Shown here: positions 1-7,555 of the stretch, one piece after another
Numbering within the stretch: the stretch's first letter is position 1
Layout: each line of letters opens with the position of its first letter
Assembly: GCA_037143175.1 (NCBI GenBank)
Contig: JBAWZF010000007.1
Span: 1-64,000, forward strand
Direction: 5' to 3'
DNA length: 64,000 nt
Source of the DNA: a bacterium
GTDB taxonomy: Bacteria; Verrucomicrobiota; Kiritimatiellia; CAIKKV01; CAITUY01
The notes under the pieces: generated by a model
The model's input: the letters and a program-made list of their open reading frames with translations, nothing else
Databases searched by the model: none
What the model was told of the DNA's origin: nothing
Translations under genes and position numbers: made by a program

Positions 1-2
1 TG

Positions 3-683
3 CTCTGGCGTCCCGCGCTTAAAGGCGCGACGCACGCTGTCTTCCGAAACGATCTCCAGTCTGCCGGCAATGCGGGTGAATACTATACGCCGCGTGCCGT
101 CACCCAGTTCATGGTTGAAATGGTCAACCCGCAACTTGACGAAATCGTGCTGGATCCCGCCTGCGGTACCGGCGGGTTCCTTGCCTGTACTATTGAGCAC
201 AAGCGCGGGCAGGTCAAAACGCCTGAGCAGGAACGTGCGCTTCAGGTTTCCTTGCGCGGGGTGGAAAAGAAGCCGCTGCCCCATCTGCTCGCCACCACCA
301 ACATGCTTCTGCATGGCATGGACGATCCCTCGTTTATCTCCCGTGGCAATCTGTTGGCCAAGCCGCTCCGTGACTATGGCCCCAAGGATGCCGTGCATTG
401 CATCATCACTAATCCACCCTTTGGCGGCATGGAAGAGGACGGTCTTGAGGATAACTTCCCGCAGCCTTTTCGAACCCGTGAGACCGCCGACCTGTTTCTT
501 TCCCTCATTGTCAAAATACTCCGCCCCGGCGGGCGCGCCGGGATCGTCTTGCCCGACGGTTCGCTTTTCGGGGAAGGCGTCAAAACCCGGATCAAGGAGC
601 ATCTGCTGCTGGAGTGCAACCTCCACACCATCATCCGCCTGCCCAACGGCGTATTCAGGGGGTGGCGGCGGGTCACATCGTAA
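3..683 (+). pseudogene. hsdM: Truncated type I restriction-modification DNA methyltransferase (HsdM type), 5' end outside window
   Basis: The frame is open from the window edge and shows the order of an N6-adenine methyltransferase subunit: NAGEYYTPR near position 65, SAM-binding motif I DPACGTGGF near 148, and catalytic motif IV TNPPFGG near 410. Intact HsdM continues after LPNGVF with a proline/threonine-rich segment and a C-terminal helical region. Here the homology stops at about position 656 and the frame ends eight codons later in unrelated sequence (RGWRRVTS). In type I systems HsdM methylates target adenines together with HsdS; no hsdS or hsdR follows. This is a 3'-truncated remnant, probably cut by the event that brought in the next module. 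The missing 5' part cannot be judged. Confidence 0.85.
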
Positions 684-758
684 CAAGTAACTTTTAGAAC
701 TGTCCTCTCATCAAGCACCTCTGTTTCTATGGACCGCCTATTAAATAACTAGTATTAT

Positions 759-772
759 TAATGTCGACATTA
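759..772. promoter_or_regulatory. Perfect 14-bp palindrome upstream of tcmP
   Basis: TAATGTCGACATTA is a perfect inverted repeat in the AT-rich gap (684-870) between the hsdM remnant and the TcmP gene. Its position about 100 bp before the start fits an operator for a dimeric regulator. It has no T-run and is too short to be a convincing terminator. No regulator gene is adjacent, so the function is a guess. Confidence 0.35.
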
Positions 773-870
773 GCGTGATGATGGATAAAGATTAGTGCAT
801 TGGCATAGCGAAAATTAGGTTTATGTGCATGGGTTTAGTGGTTGATTGAGTGTCTTGGTCGGAGATGATT

Positions 871-1818
871 ATGGTGCGTTCGGTAAAGATCGATCTTCAT
901 GAGGTGTTGAACCCTGCTTGTCGTAGATGCCGGAATCGCGATGAACGTTGCCAAGATGACAATACTGGTTTTTGTGATGAGGCCGTGTCGGTGGTTGACG
1001 GAGGACCCGTTCGCTGTGTTGGCGATTGGGCTACTCAAAAGTTGCATTTCTTGACCCAGTATGTCGGGATTTTTGGTCCGGGAATGAAGAACATGTGGGG
1101 TGGCCACGTACACTACGTTGAGATCTGTAGCGGGCCGGGCCGGTGTCTTATGCGTGACAGTGGAATTGAGGTCGATGGCACCCCTCTTGCCGTCCTCCAA
1201 CACCCGGCTTTTCCCTCATTTGAGACGGCTACATTTCTCGATTTCGATGCAAAGGTTGTTGTCGCGCTCAATGAACGCATTGCGCGACTGAATTTGCAAG
1301 GCAAGGCGCAAGCCTATCAGGCTGACTATTGCGATCCCGGGTCCTTAGTAAGAATTCTGCGGAAGCGCTTTGATAAGGGGATCTCTCTTGTGTTCGTGGA
1401 TCCCACGGACTGTAGTGTTCTCTTTGCTGCCGTAGCCCTTCTTGCAAAGGCTCTTCGCCCCGCCGATTTGATTATCAATATGGCGGTCCGAACGGACGCA
1501 ACGAGGAACGTCACGCGAGCGATCAATTGTGAAGATAGCGAATCGCGGGCCAAGTACATTAGCTTTCTTGGCAGTGATCTGTTTTTTCAGGACCCGCAAG
1601 TTCAGGAACTGGCACGGCTGGGTTCTCATTCTGACCTCCGGGCAAAGTTCCGTCATCATTACTGTGAAAGCATGAGAAGCATTGGGTATCAGCATTTTGA
1701 CTTTCAACCCGTGAAGCACTATTACGACCTCCTTTTTGCCAGTCGGCATGAGCAGGGAATAATCTTCTGGCATCGAGCCCAGAAGTATAGGCATGATGGA
1801 CAGAGTAAGTTTTTGTAG
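871..1818 (+). CDS. tcmP: Three-Cys-motif partner protein TcmP-like, methyltransferase-like fold
   Basis: About 315 residues. I chose the ATG at 871 because GGAG lies at 861-864 with six-base spacing; a GTG at 850 in the same frame has no such signal. The N-terminus carries four cysteines (about residues 17, 20, 27 and 35) that could hold a metal. A W-x3-K-x3-L-x2-Y stretch follows, then VEICSGPG (about 83-90), which resembles a SAM-binding glycine motif. The next gene encodes a CxxxCxxC radical-SAM-like protein, the companion that defines the TcmP family, and that pairing is the main support for the name. The biochemical role of the family is, to my knowledge, not established. The 33-bp gap to the next gene suggests one transcript. 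Confidence 0.72.
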   Translation: MVRSVKIDLHEVLNPACRRCRNRDERCQDDNTGFCDEAVSVVDGGPVRCVGDWATQKLHFLTQYVGIFGPGMKNMWGGHVHYVEICSGPGRCLMRDSGIEVDGTPLAVLQHPAFPSFETATFLDFDAKVVVALNERIARLNLQGKAQAYQADYCDPGSLVRILRKRFDKGISLVFVDPTDCSVLFAAVALLAKALRPADLIINMAVRTDATRNVTRAINCEDSESRAKYISFLGSDLFFQDPQVQELARLGSHSDLRAKFRHHYCESMRSIGYQHFDFQPVKHYYDLLFASRHEQGIIFWHRAQKYRHDGQSKFL

Positions 1819-1851
1819 TTCCAATCGTTATCAATCAATCGAGACTTTGAC

Positions 1852-2664
1852 ATGAATGCTACAACCGGATATCCATGCCGTCCGCCGTCCGGCACACAGG
1901 AATGGGCGGCCAGTAATGTGAACATCCAGGATGGATGTGAGCACGATTGCCGGTATTGCTATGCGAAGACCATGGCGCTCCGTTTCAAGCGAATGACGGC
2001 AGAGTCGTGGAGGAAGACAAAAATTCGGCCCCATAACCTTGCTAAAGGATTTTCGCGACGGACTGGACGGATCATGTTCCCTACGGCGCATGATATCACG
2101 GAAACCAATATCGATGCCTGTTTATTAGTTCTGAAAAAGATGCTGGCGGTCGGAAACGATCTCTTGATTGTTTCCAAACCCCGACCGGTATGCGTGGCGC
2201 GGTTGTGTTCGGAATTGGCTCGCTACAAGGATCAGATTGTACTCCGTTATTCCATCGGATCGGTTAACGATGATGTCCTTGGCTTTTGGGAGCCGGGCGC
2301 GCCCGCCTACCGTGATCGCTTGGAGAGCCTGAAATGCGCTTATAAGCTGGGTTTCGCGACCAGTGTGTCTTGTGAACCGATGTTAGATGGCGCTATTGAC
2401 GACGTTATCACAGATGTCCGGCCTTATGTGACGGACTCGATTTGGTTGGGAAAGGCGAACCGGCTTCGCCAGATCATTCCGTTCAACTGCCCGGGTGACG
2501 CAACAGCCTTGAGGCATGCCGAAGCACTCATTGCCATTCAATCGGACGTCAACATCCGAGCTCTGTACCATCGCTATCGAAACGATCCCCTGATCAAGTG
2601 GAAAGATAGTATCAAGCAGGTCATCGGGCTTCATCGGCCCAATAAGGCCGGTCTTGATGTGTGA
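1852..2664 (+). CDS. Three-Cys-motif radical-SAM-like protein (phage Gp37/Gp68 / DUF5131 type)
   Basis: A 270-residue protein with the signature C29-x3-C33-x2-C36 (CEHDCRYC) near the N-terminus, the pattern that holds the 4Fe-4S cluster of radical SAM enzymes. MFPTAHDI at about 75-82 and SCEPMLDG at about 175 match what I recall of the phage Gp37/Gp68-like family. No tungsten/molybdenum or SPASM cysteine set follows, so no extra cluster is evident. It sits directly after tcmP and most likely works with it on a common, unknown substrate. Substrate and reaction are not known. The pair next to a broken restriction gene suggests arrival as a mobile or defence-associated module. Confidence 0.75.
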   Translation: MNATTGYPCRPPSGTQEWAASNVNIQDGCEHDCRYCYAKTMALRFKRMTAESWRKTKIRPHNLAKGFSRRTGRIMFPTAHDITETNIDACLLVLKKMLAVGNDLLIVSKPRPVCVARLCSELARYKDQIVLRYSIGSVNDDVLGFWEPGAPAYRDRLESLKCAYKLGFATSVSCEPMLDGAIDDVITDVRPYVTDSIWLGKANRLRQIIPFNCPGDATALRHAEALIAIQSDVNIRALYHRYRNDPLIKWKDSIKQVIGLHRPNKAGLDV

Positions 2665-2697
2665 GGGCAGATTCTTGGCTGGCCACTGAAACGGAAG

Positions 2698-3498
2698 ATG
2701 ATGGACAAATTCAGCCTTTCTTTGTTTCAGCGGGCTTGTGTTCGGGCCAGCAAGGTGATGGTGGGCGTGATCGCAGTTGTTGCGGTCTGCGTGGCATACA
2801 GTCTGTGGATTGAACCCCAGTGGCTGGTCGTCAAGCAGGTCTCGATCAAGGCGCCAGCAGCCGTGCGGCTGATTCATATCACGGATATCCATTACAAGGG
2901 GGATCGGGTTTATCTCAATCGGGTCGTCGACAGGATCAACCGGACCCCGGCGGATTTGGTGTGCTTTACGGGTGATCTGGTTGAGGATCGGGCCTATCTG
3001 CGGGAAAGTCTTGAAATCCTGGCGCGGGTGAATAAGCCGATGGTGGGGATTGCGGGCAACCATGACTTGTGGGCTCAGGTGCCGGTTGATGAACTCCGTG
3101 CTGGCTTTGCCAAGACGGGCGGGATGTGGCTGACAGATACCAATGTCCTCCTGCTGAACGGGAAGGTGGAAATTGTGGCCTGCTCCGGCGACCCCAGCCG
3201 CTTACCAAAATCCCGGTTAAGTGAATCCGCCAAACGGGTTTTGCTGACCCATTATCCCGGTCTCGTGGGAGGCCTATACGGGCAAGCCTTCGATCTGATC
3301 TTGGCGGGACATAGCCATGGCGGTCAGGTTCGAATTCCCCTGATCGGACGACTGATCATGCCGTTCAATGTGAAGCCTTATGATGTGGGCCTTTTCCCGA
3401 CTCCCGCCGGCCCCCTCTATGTCAATCCCGGTATCGGTACCTTCTATCTGAATGCCCGCTTCTTCTGCCGTCCTGAAATTACCGTTCTGGAGTTATGA
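2698..3498 (+). CDS. Membrane-anchored calcineurin-like metallophosphoesterase
   Basis: A 266-residue protein with one N-terminal hydrophobic helix (about residues 18-37), then the metallophosphoesterase order: ITDIHYKGD (about 61-69), FTGDLVED, GIAGNHDLW, LTHYPG and LAGHSHGGQ. The Asp, His and Asn residues of these motifs bind the dinuclear metal centre. The layout resembles the YkuE-type family of membrane-bound phosphoesterases that act on lipid or nucleotide phosphates; the substrate here is unknown. It starts 33 bp after the radical-SAM gene on the same strand and could be co-transcribed. No good Shine-Dalgarno sequence separates the ATG at 2698 from the one at 2701. Confidence 0.85.
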   Translation: MMDKFSLSLFQRACVRASKVMVGVIAVVAVCVAYSLWIEPQWLVVKQVSIKAPAAVRLIHITDIHYKGDRVYLNRVVDRINRTPADLVCFTGDLVEDRAYLRESLEILARVNKPMVGIAGNHDLWAQVPVDELRAGFAKTGGMWLTDTNVLLLNGKVEIVACSGDPSRLPKSRLSESAKRVLLTHYPGLVGGLYGQAFDLILAGHSHGGQVRIPLIGRLIMPFNVKPYDVGLFPTPAGPLYVNPGIGTFYLNARFFCRPEITVLEL

Positions 3499-3506
3499 GG
3501 ACATCT

Positions 3507-3539
3507 TGCTAAAGCTTATGAATATTGCCTGATGTTGTA
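3507..3539 (+). repeat. 33-bp dispersed repeat, copy 1 (degenerate)
   Basis: Begins TGCTAAAGCTTATGAATATT. The left 22 bases match the other copies; the right end has drifted. It lies just past the metallophosphoesterase and just beyond the 3' end of the minus-strand LacI-like gene, so copies 1 and 2 bracket that gene in the same orientation. Confidence 0.6.
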
Positions 3540-3564
3540 ATTCACGCGCTTGGTTTGGCGACGG

Positions 3565-4899
3565 TTAACGCAGGGGATTATCATCTTCTGACAGGGCCGG
3601 TGACGGTAATTCTGTCGTGTTCACCAACTCAGTTTGCGCAACGGAGTTCTCTTCCTGAGGCGCCTGCAATTCAGGCTCCGTCGCTGGGATGGGTTCTGGC
3701 GGCGGTGCAGGGATTGGGGTAGGTGCGGGGATTGGCTCCGGTACCGAGGCCGAGACTGTCACTTCAGGCACTGATGCCGCCGGGACGTCGGCATCCACCT
3801 CGGTCTCGGATGTTATGGCTGGTCGCGCGTCTGTGATGGCGGGCTGGGGGTCCGGTGTTGGTGTGTCCATCACGGCGGGCTCTGCTATCGGAGAGACTTC
3901 GCGAGTTGTCTCTGACACCGGTGAAATAATCTCTGCTTCCGAGCCGGTCTCCGGTGTTGGTTCTGGCGTGCACACCGGTATGGCGGTAGGCTCCTGCTCG
4001 GGTTCAACCGCTGCCGGGATCGCTGGCTCGGACTCCGGTGTCTCCCCAACACCTGGCGATGGATAGGTCGGACTTGGATCAGGTACAGGAATGGACTCTG
4101 GTGCTGGGGCCGACACTTCAGGCGCAGATGCCGCCGGGACGTCGGCATCCACCTTGGTTTCCGTTGGCATGTCTTCGATGGTCGGCAGGGGGATTTGTGT
4201 CGGTACCTCCGCCAGTTTCGGCTCTGGTTCCGGTATGGGTTCCATGGCCGACGGGATCGCCGGGGCAAAAGGGGCCACTTCAATCGGCGTTGGCTCCGGT
4301 GTCGCATGGGTATCAGGTGCTGTCGCCGGAATCAGTTCTGGTGTGGGAAGGGAGTCCGGTACCGGGACCGGTGTCGGTTCAGTGATGACAGGCACGGGTT
4401 CCTCCACCGCCGGGATTACCGGTACGGATGGTGCCTCTTCTACTGGCGTTGGCTCCGGAACCAGATCTGGTGTGGGAATGGATGTGGGCTCCGGGCTGGG
4501 TGTCGGTTCTACGATGACGGGTTGTGGTACCGGTGTTGGCTCTTCGATGACCTGGGGTGCTGGGTCCGGGACAGGGATCGAGTCTGGCTCGATGATGATC
4601 TCAACCGGTGAAGCCACTTCAGTCACCAGTTGAATAGAGGGTGACACGTCCGGTTTTCCCTCCTGAATCCCGTCCGTCCTCTCCCCTTGAGGGAGAGGTT
4701 TTTGATGTTCTCCATGGGCCTTGCCGACGGCGACCAGATTGGGTTGGAATCCGAGTTGAGTGATGGCGGTACGGATGCGGGCCTGGGTGGCGGGGCTTAT
4801 CCGGTACTTGTCGGCCTTCCCGTTAAGCACAAACGAGACGGCGGATGTCGAGGCACCAGCGGCCTTGGCTACATCAAAAATTGTAGACGTCGAGCTCAT
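3565..4899 (-). CDS. LacI-type DNA-binding domain fused to a long Pro/Glu/Thr-rich repeat tail
   Basis: The start at 4899 gives an N-terminus beginning STIFDVAKAAGAS, a good LacI-family helix-turn-helix (residues about 5-56, ending GFQPN). The usual hinge helix and sugar-binding periplasmic-binding-like domain are absent. Instead there are about 370 residues of low complexity with PEPTP, PVPVPD and EPIPAP units and many acidic residues, with no signal peptide or membrane helix. An internal duplication is visible: VDADVPAAS occurs twice, from near-identical DNA at 3760-3805 and 4114-4159. Residues after the DNA-binding domain (PLPQGER) come from a hairpin repeat at 4678-4698, which suggests that insertion joined the two parts. 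It may be a functional DNA-binding protein with a disordered tail, or a decayed regulator read into repeats. The 33-bp repeat copy 2 ends exactly at its ATG. Confidence 0.6.
   Translation of the reverse strand: MSSTSTIFDVAKAAGASTSAVSFVLNGKADKYRISPATQARIRTAITQLGFQPNLVAVGKAHGEHQKPLPQGERTDGIQEGKPDVSPSIQLVTEVASPVEIIIEPDSIPVPDPAPQVIEEPTPVPQPVIVEPTPSPEPTSIPTPDLVPEPTPVEEAPSVPVIPAVEEPVPVITEPTPVPVPDSLPTPELIPATAPDTHATPEPTPIEVAPFAPAIPSAMEPIPEPEPKLAEVPTQIPLPTIEDMPTETKVDADVPAASAPEVSAPAPESIPVPDPSPTYPSPGVGETPESEPAIPAAVEPEQEPTAIPVCTPEPTPETGSEAEIISPVSETTREVSPIAEPAVMDTPTPDPQPAITDARPAITSETEVDADVPAASVPEVTVSASVPEPIPAPTPIPAPPPEPIPATEPELQAPQEENSVAQTELVNTTELPSPALSEDDNPLR
4678..4698. repeat. REP-like hairpin inside the LacI-like gene
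   Basis: CCTCTCCC and GGGAGAGG form a perfect 8-bp stem around a 5-base loop. This is the look of a short intergenic REP-type palindrome, yet here it lies inside an open reading frame, at the border between the DNA-binding head and the Pro-rich tail. Confidence 0.6.
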
Positions 4900-4931
4900 G
4901 CTAAAGCTTATTAACATTGGTTATTATGAAA
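4899..4931 (+). repeat. 33-bp dispersed repeat, copy 2, adjoining the LacI-like start codon
   Basis: TGCTAAAGCTTATTAACATT followed by GGTTATTATGAAA. Read on the minus strand it occupies the 33 bases immediately upstream of the LacI-like ATG (4897-4899), so it is positioned as promoter or operator for that gene. The outer bases ATGTT and AGCAT form an imperfect dyad 20 bp long. Confidence 0.75.
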
Positions 4932-4956
4932 AGCAAGAAGCGGCCGCGTGCAGCGG

Positions 4957-6081
4957 TCAGATGGTCTTGCGGAGGCGCCAGGCGGCCAGCAGGTTGAAGA
5001 GGAGGCCGAGGATTAGCAGGCCTGCCAGGTGCGGAAGTACATCCATGAACGAGGCGTCCTTAAGGATGATTTGGCGCAAGGCCGCGACGAAGTAGCGCGG
5101 GATGATGAGAAGGGTGATGCCCTGAATGGGTAGGGGCATGTTTTGGATGGGGAAGATAAATCCTGACAGGATGATGGCGGGGAGCATTGAGGTGAGGACG
5201 GCAACCTGAAACGCCATCTGCTGTGTCCGGGTAATGGTGGAGATCAGGACTCCCATACCCAGTGCGGCGAACAGAAACAGCAGTGTGGTGAGGCCAAGGA
5301 GTAGGAATGAGCCCTTGATCACAATGTCAAAGAGAACGTAGCCCAGAAAAAGCACGGTGATCATTGTCCCCACGCCAACCACGACATAAGGCAGGAGTTT
5401 GCCGAGGATCAGCTCCTGGGGACGGATAGGCGACACCATAATCTGTTCCATGGTCTGGCGCTCTTTTTCACGGACGATTGACACTGAAGTGGCGACGACC
5501 CCTGATAGCATGAGCAGCAGCCCGATCAATCCCGGAATGAGAAATTTGGCGCTTTGGAGTTCCGGGTTGAACCAGATGCGCGGTTCCAGTGTGATGAGCG
5601 GAAGAGCCAAGGGCGTGGCCGAGTGTTGCAGTGCTTTCAATCGCACTTTTCTGCTCATCCGGTCGGCAAGAGCCTCAAGATAACCGATGGTGGTGGAGGC
5701 GGTATTGGCATCGCTGGCATCTACCAGTGCTTGTACAGGGGCTGCTTCACCGCGGGCGATGGCTTTGGCATAGCCGCGAGGAATGATCAGCACGGCGCGA
5801 ACGCGGCCGCGGTCCAGCCATTCATTTGCTTCCGCCGGACGGCTCAGGGTGGCGACTTTGTCGAAATAAGGGTTTTGGAAAAGGCTGTCCTGAAAAGCCC
5901 GGCTTTCCGGCGTGCGGTCTTCATCCAGCAGGGCGATGCGGATGTGTTTGACGTCGAAGGAAAGCGCATAGCCATAGAGTGCGAGCAGCATGGCGGGCAC
6001 AAAGACCAGGAGTGCCAAAGACAGGGGATCCCGGCGGATCTGCCGGAATTCCTTTTTTAAAATGGCCCAGAATCGACGCAT
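4957..6081 (-). CDS. ABC-2 type transporter permease (YbhS/YbhR/YhhJ-like)
   Basis: A 374-residue permease with one N-terminal transmembrane helix (about 21-42), a large extracytoplasmic domain (about 45-175), then five or six membrane helices to the C-terminus. VSIVREKERQTMEQIMVSP is the conserved cytoplasmic loop of ABC-2 export permeases, and PIRPQELILGKLLPY follows it. With the ATPase just upstream in its reading direction it forms an ABC exporter, probably for drugs or other amphiphiles. E. coli ybhFSR has two permeases; here only one is present, so it may act as a homodimer. The 33-bp repeat copy 2 lies 25 bp past its stop. Confidence 0.9.
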   Translation of the reverse strand: MRRFWAILKKEFRQIRRDPLSLALLVFVPAMLLALYGYALSFDVKHIRIALLDEDRTPESRAFQDSLFQNPYFDKVATLSRPAEANEWLDRGRVRAVLIIPRGYAKAIARGEAAPVQALVDASDANTASTTIGYLEALADRMSRKVRLKALQHSATPLALPLITLEPRIWFNPELQSAKFLIPGLIGLLLMLSGVVATSVSIVREKERQTMEQIMVSPIRPQELILGKLLPYVVVGVGTMITVLFLGYVLFDIVIKGSFLLLGLTTLLFLFAALGMGVLISTITRTQQMAFQVAVLTSMLPAIILSGFIFPIQNMPLPIQGITLLIIPRYFVAALRQIILKDASFMDVLPHLAGLLILGLLFNLLAAWRLRKTI

Positions 6082-6090
6082 AGTTAGTGA

Positions 6091-6132
6091 GTGAGCAGTG
6101 AGCAGTAAGCAGTGGGCAGTGGGCAGTGAGGA
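6091..6132. repeat. Six tandem heptamers between ATPase and permease genes
   Basis: Six 7-bp units in a row: GTGAGCA twice, GTAAGCA, GTGGGCA twice, GTGAGGA. They fill almost the whole 70-bp gap between the two genes and displace any ordinary ribosome-binding site for the permease. The copy number could vary by slippage and so alter coupling between the genes. Confidence 0.8.
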
Positions 6133-6151
6133 GAATCGAGTTTGGATTGTT

Positions 6152-6907
6152 TCATTCTGAATCCTGTTTTGCCAGCTTGATGAAGGATTCTTCCAGGGTG
6201 GTCGCTCCGGTTTGGCGTTTGATCTCAGAGGGCGTGTCTAGAGCGATGAGTTTGCCGCTGCTGATGAATCCGAGGCGGCCGCAGAATTCGGCTTCATCCA
6301 TAAAGTGGGTGGTGATCAGAACGGTTGTACCCTGGGCGGAGAGTTTATGGATCAGGTCCCAGAAGAGGCGGCGGGAAACCGGGTCGACGCCACTGGTGGG
6401 TTCATCCAGAAACAGAATGGGCGGGTTATGTAGGATGGCGCACCCGAGAGCGAGCCGCTGTTGCAAGGCGCCGGACAAAACGCCGGTCAGGCGGTGTTCG
6501 AGCCCTTTCAGCCCCGCCATGGCGACCACGTTATCCATCTGGCGCTGAAGTTCAGTTCCTTCAAGGCCATAAACCCCGCCGAAGAAGCGGATATTTTCTT
6601 CAACGGTCAGGTCTTTATACAGACTGAACTTTTGAGACATATAGCCGATGTTTTCACGGATCTGATCAGGTTGACTGTTGATATCGAAGCCGTTGACCCG
6701 GGCGGTGCCGGAGGAGGAGGAAAGCAGGCCGCAGAGCATCCGGATGGTAGTGGACTTCCCTGCGCCATTGGGCCCCAGAAAGCCGAAGATCTCCCCGCGC
6801 TGGACGGTAAACGAGATCCTGTCAACGGCGGTGAACTGACCGAAGACCTTGGTCAGACTTTCAATTTCAATGGCATAGTCAGTTGTTTTCACTTCCACAC
6901 TCCCCAT
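6152..6907 (-). CDS. ABC transporter ATP-binding protein
   Basis: About 251 residues with Walker A GPNGAGKST, Q-loop YMSQKFSLY, Walker B ILFLDEPTSGVD and the H-loop in TTHFMDEAE, the DrrA/CcmA type of exporter ATPase. The signature is LSGALQQRLALG, where the second glycine of LSGGQ is alanine; exchange at this ATP-contacting site is uncommon but exists. The frame extends to an ATG at 6925, but the extra residues (MIRMIR) come from an intergenic GATCAGAATG-type repeat, so I prefer 6907. It is 70 bp upstream of the permease in the same direction. It is now separated from hlyD and tolC by plus-strand genes. Confidence 0.85.
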   Translation of the reverse strand: MGSVEVKTTDYAIEIESLTKVFGQFTAVDRISFTVQRGEIFGFLGPNGAGKSTTIRMLCGLLSSSSGTARVNGFDINSQPDQIRENIGYMSQKFSLYKDLTVEENIRFFGGVYGLEGTELQRQMDNVVAMAGLKGLEHRLTGVLSGALQQRLALGCAILHNPPILFLDEPTSGVDPVSRRLFWDLIHKLSAQGTTVLITTHFMDEAEFCGRLGFISSGKLIALDTPSEIKRQTGATTLEESFIKLAKQDSE

Positions 6908-6997
6908 TCTGATCATTCTAATCAATCTGTCAAAAGCTCTCTTTTGGTCTCCAATTCTGACACTTGTTTCGTAACGAGCATTCTATATACTAAAGAT

Positions 6998-7555
6998 ATG
7001 GAATTTGATGTGGATGTAGTTTTTGATGTTGTTTCCCGCCGTTTGCCTGCGGCGGGTGTATCGGTTGTGATGATAGGGGGCCATGCCGTCAATCATTACG
7101 GGGTATCCCGGGCCACACAGGATATAGACTTCATGGTTGCGGCAACTGACGAAGACGCTGTCCGGCGAGTGATGCAGGAGGCGGGGTTCACTAACATTTC
7201 CCTGCATGAGACGGTGATGTTTTTCAATCGACCAGGATCGCCCTTGCGTGTCGATTTTCTCAAAGTGGATCGGGAGACCCTGGACATACTTTTGGCGAAT
7301 GCGAAGCAAATTGATTATTTTGGCGGACATGGCATTCGGGTGCCTCAGTTGCGGGATCTCTTGGGAATGAAAATTTTTGCGTTATCGAATGGTGGTGCCA
7401 AGCGGGAAGATAAAGACTTCTGGGATATTGTGCATTTGGTCATCGAGAACCATGTCAATATTGAGGAAGAACTTCATGAATTGTGCCGACAGTTCGGGAC
7501 GGAAGCAATCTTCACGAGGCTGAGTGCGCAAATCAGGGGACAGCAAAATGATTAA
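6998..7555 (+). CDS. MNT/DUF6036-type nucleotidyltransferase
   Basis: 185 residues. MIGGHAVNHYG followed by SRATQDIDFMV gives the GG...DxD core of minimal nucleotidyltransferases, with a third acidic position in LRVDFLKVD. The C-terminal part (LLGMKIFALSNGGAKREDKDFWDIV) is typical of the AbiEii/DUF6036-like branch that often serves as the toxin or antitoxin half of a two-gene module. The start at 6998 has weak upstream signals. The next ORF starts inside its last codons (ATG at 7548, stop at 7553-7555), which supports a translationally coupled pair. The gene runs against the flanking efflux genes and appears inserted between them. Confidence 0.8.
   Translation: MEFDVDVVFDVVSRRLPAAGVSVVMIGGHAVNHYGVSRATQDIDFMVAATDEDAVRRVMQEAGFTNISLHETVMFFNRPGSPLRVDFLKVDRETLDILLANAKQIDYFGGHGIRVPQLRDLLGMKIFALSNGGAKREDKDFWDIVHLVIENHVNIEEELHELCRQFGTEAIFTRLSAQIRGQQND

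Noticed and set aside
665-695. Sequence TCGTAACAAGTAAC resembling the 3' end of 16S rRNA
   Set aside because: Only about a dozen bases agree; the anti-Shine-Dalgarno end and upstream helices are missing, so it is chance.
2383-3063. 226-codon minus-strand ORF
   Set aside because: It lies antisense to the radical-SAM and phosphoesterase genes, both with clear motifs, and its own translation has none.
3689-4633. Plus-strand glycine/serine/valine-rich ORFs and repeat-array look
   Set aside because: They are the antisense reading of the Pro-rich tail. Spacing is irregular, so it is not a CRISPR array.
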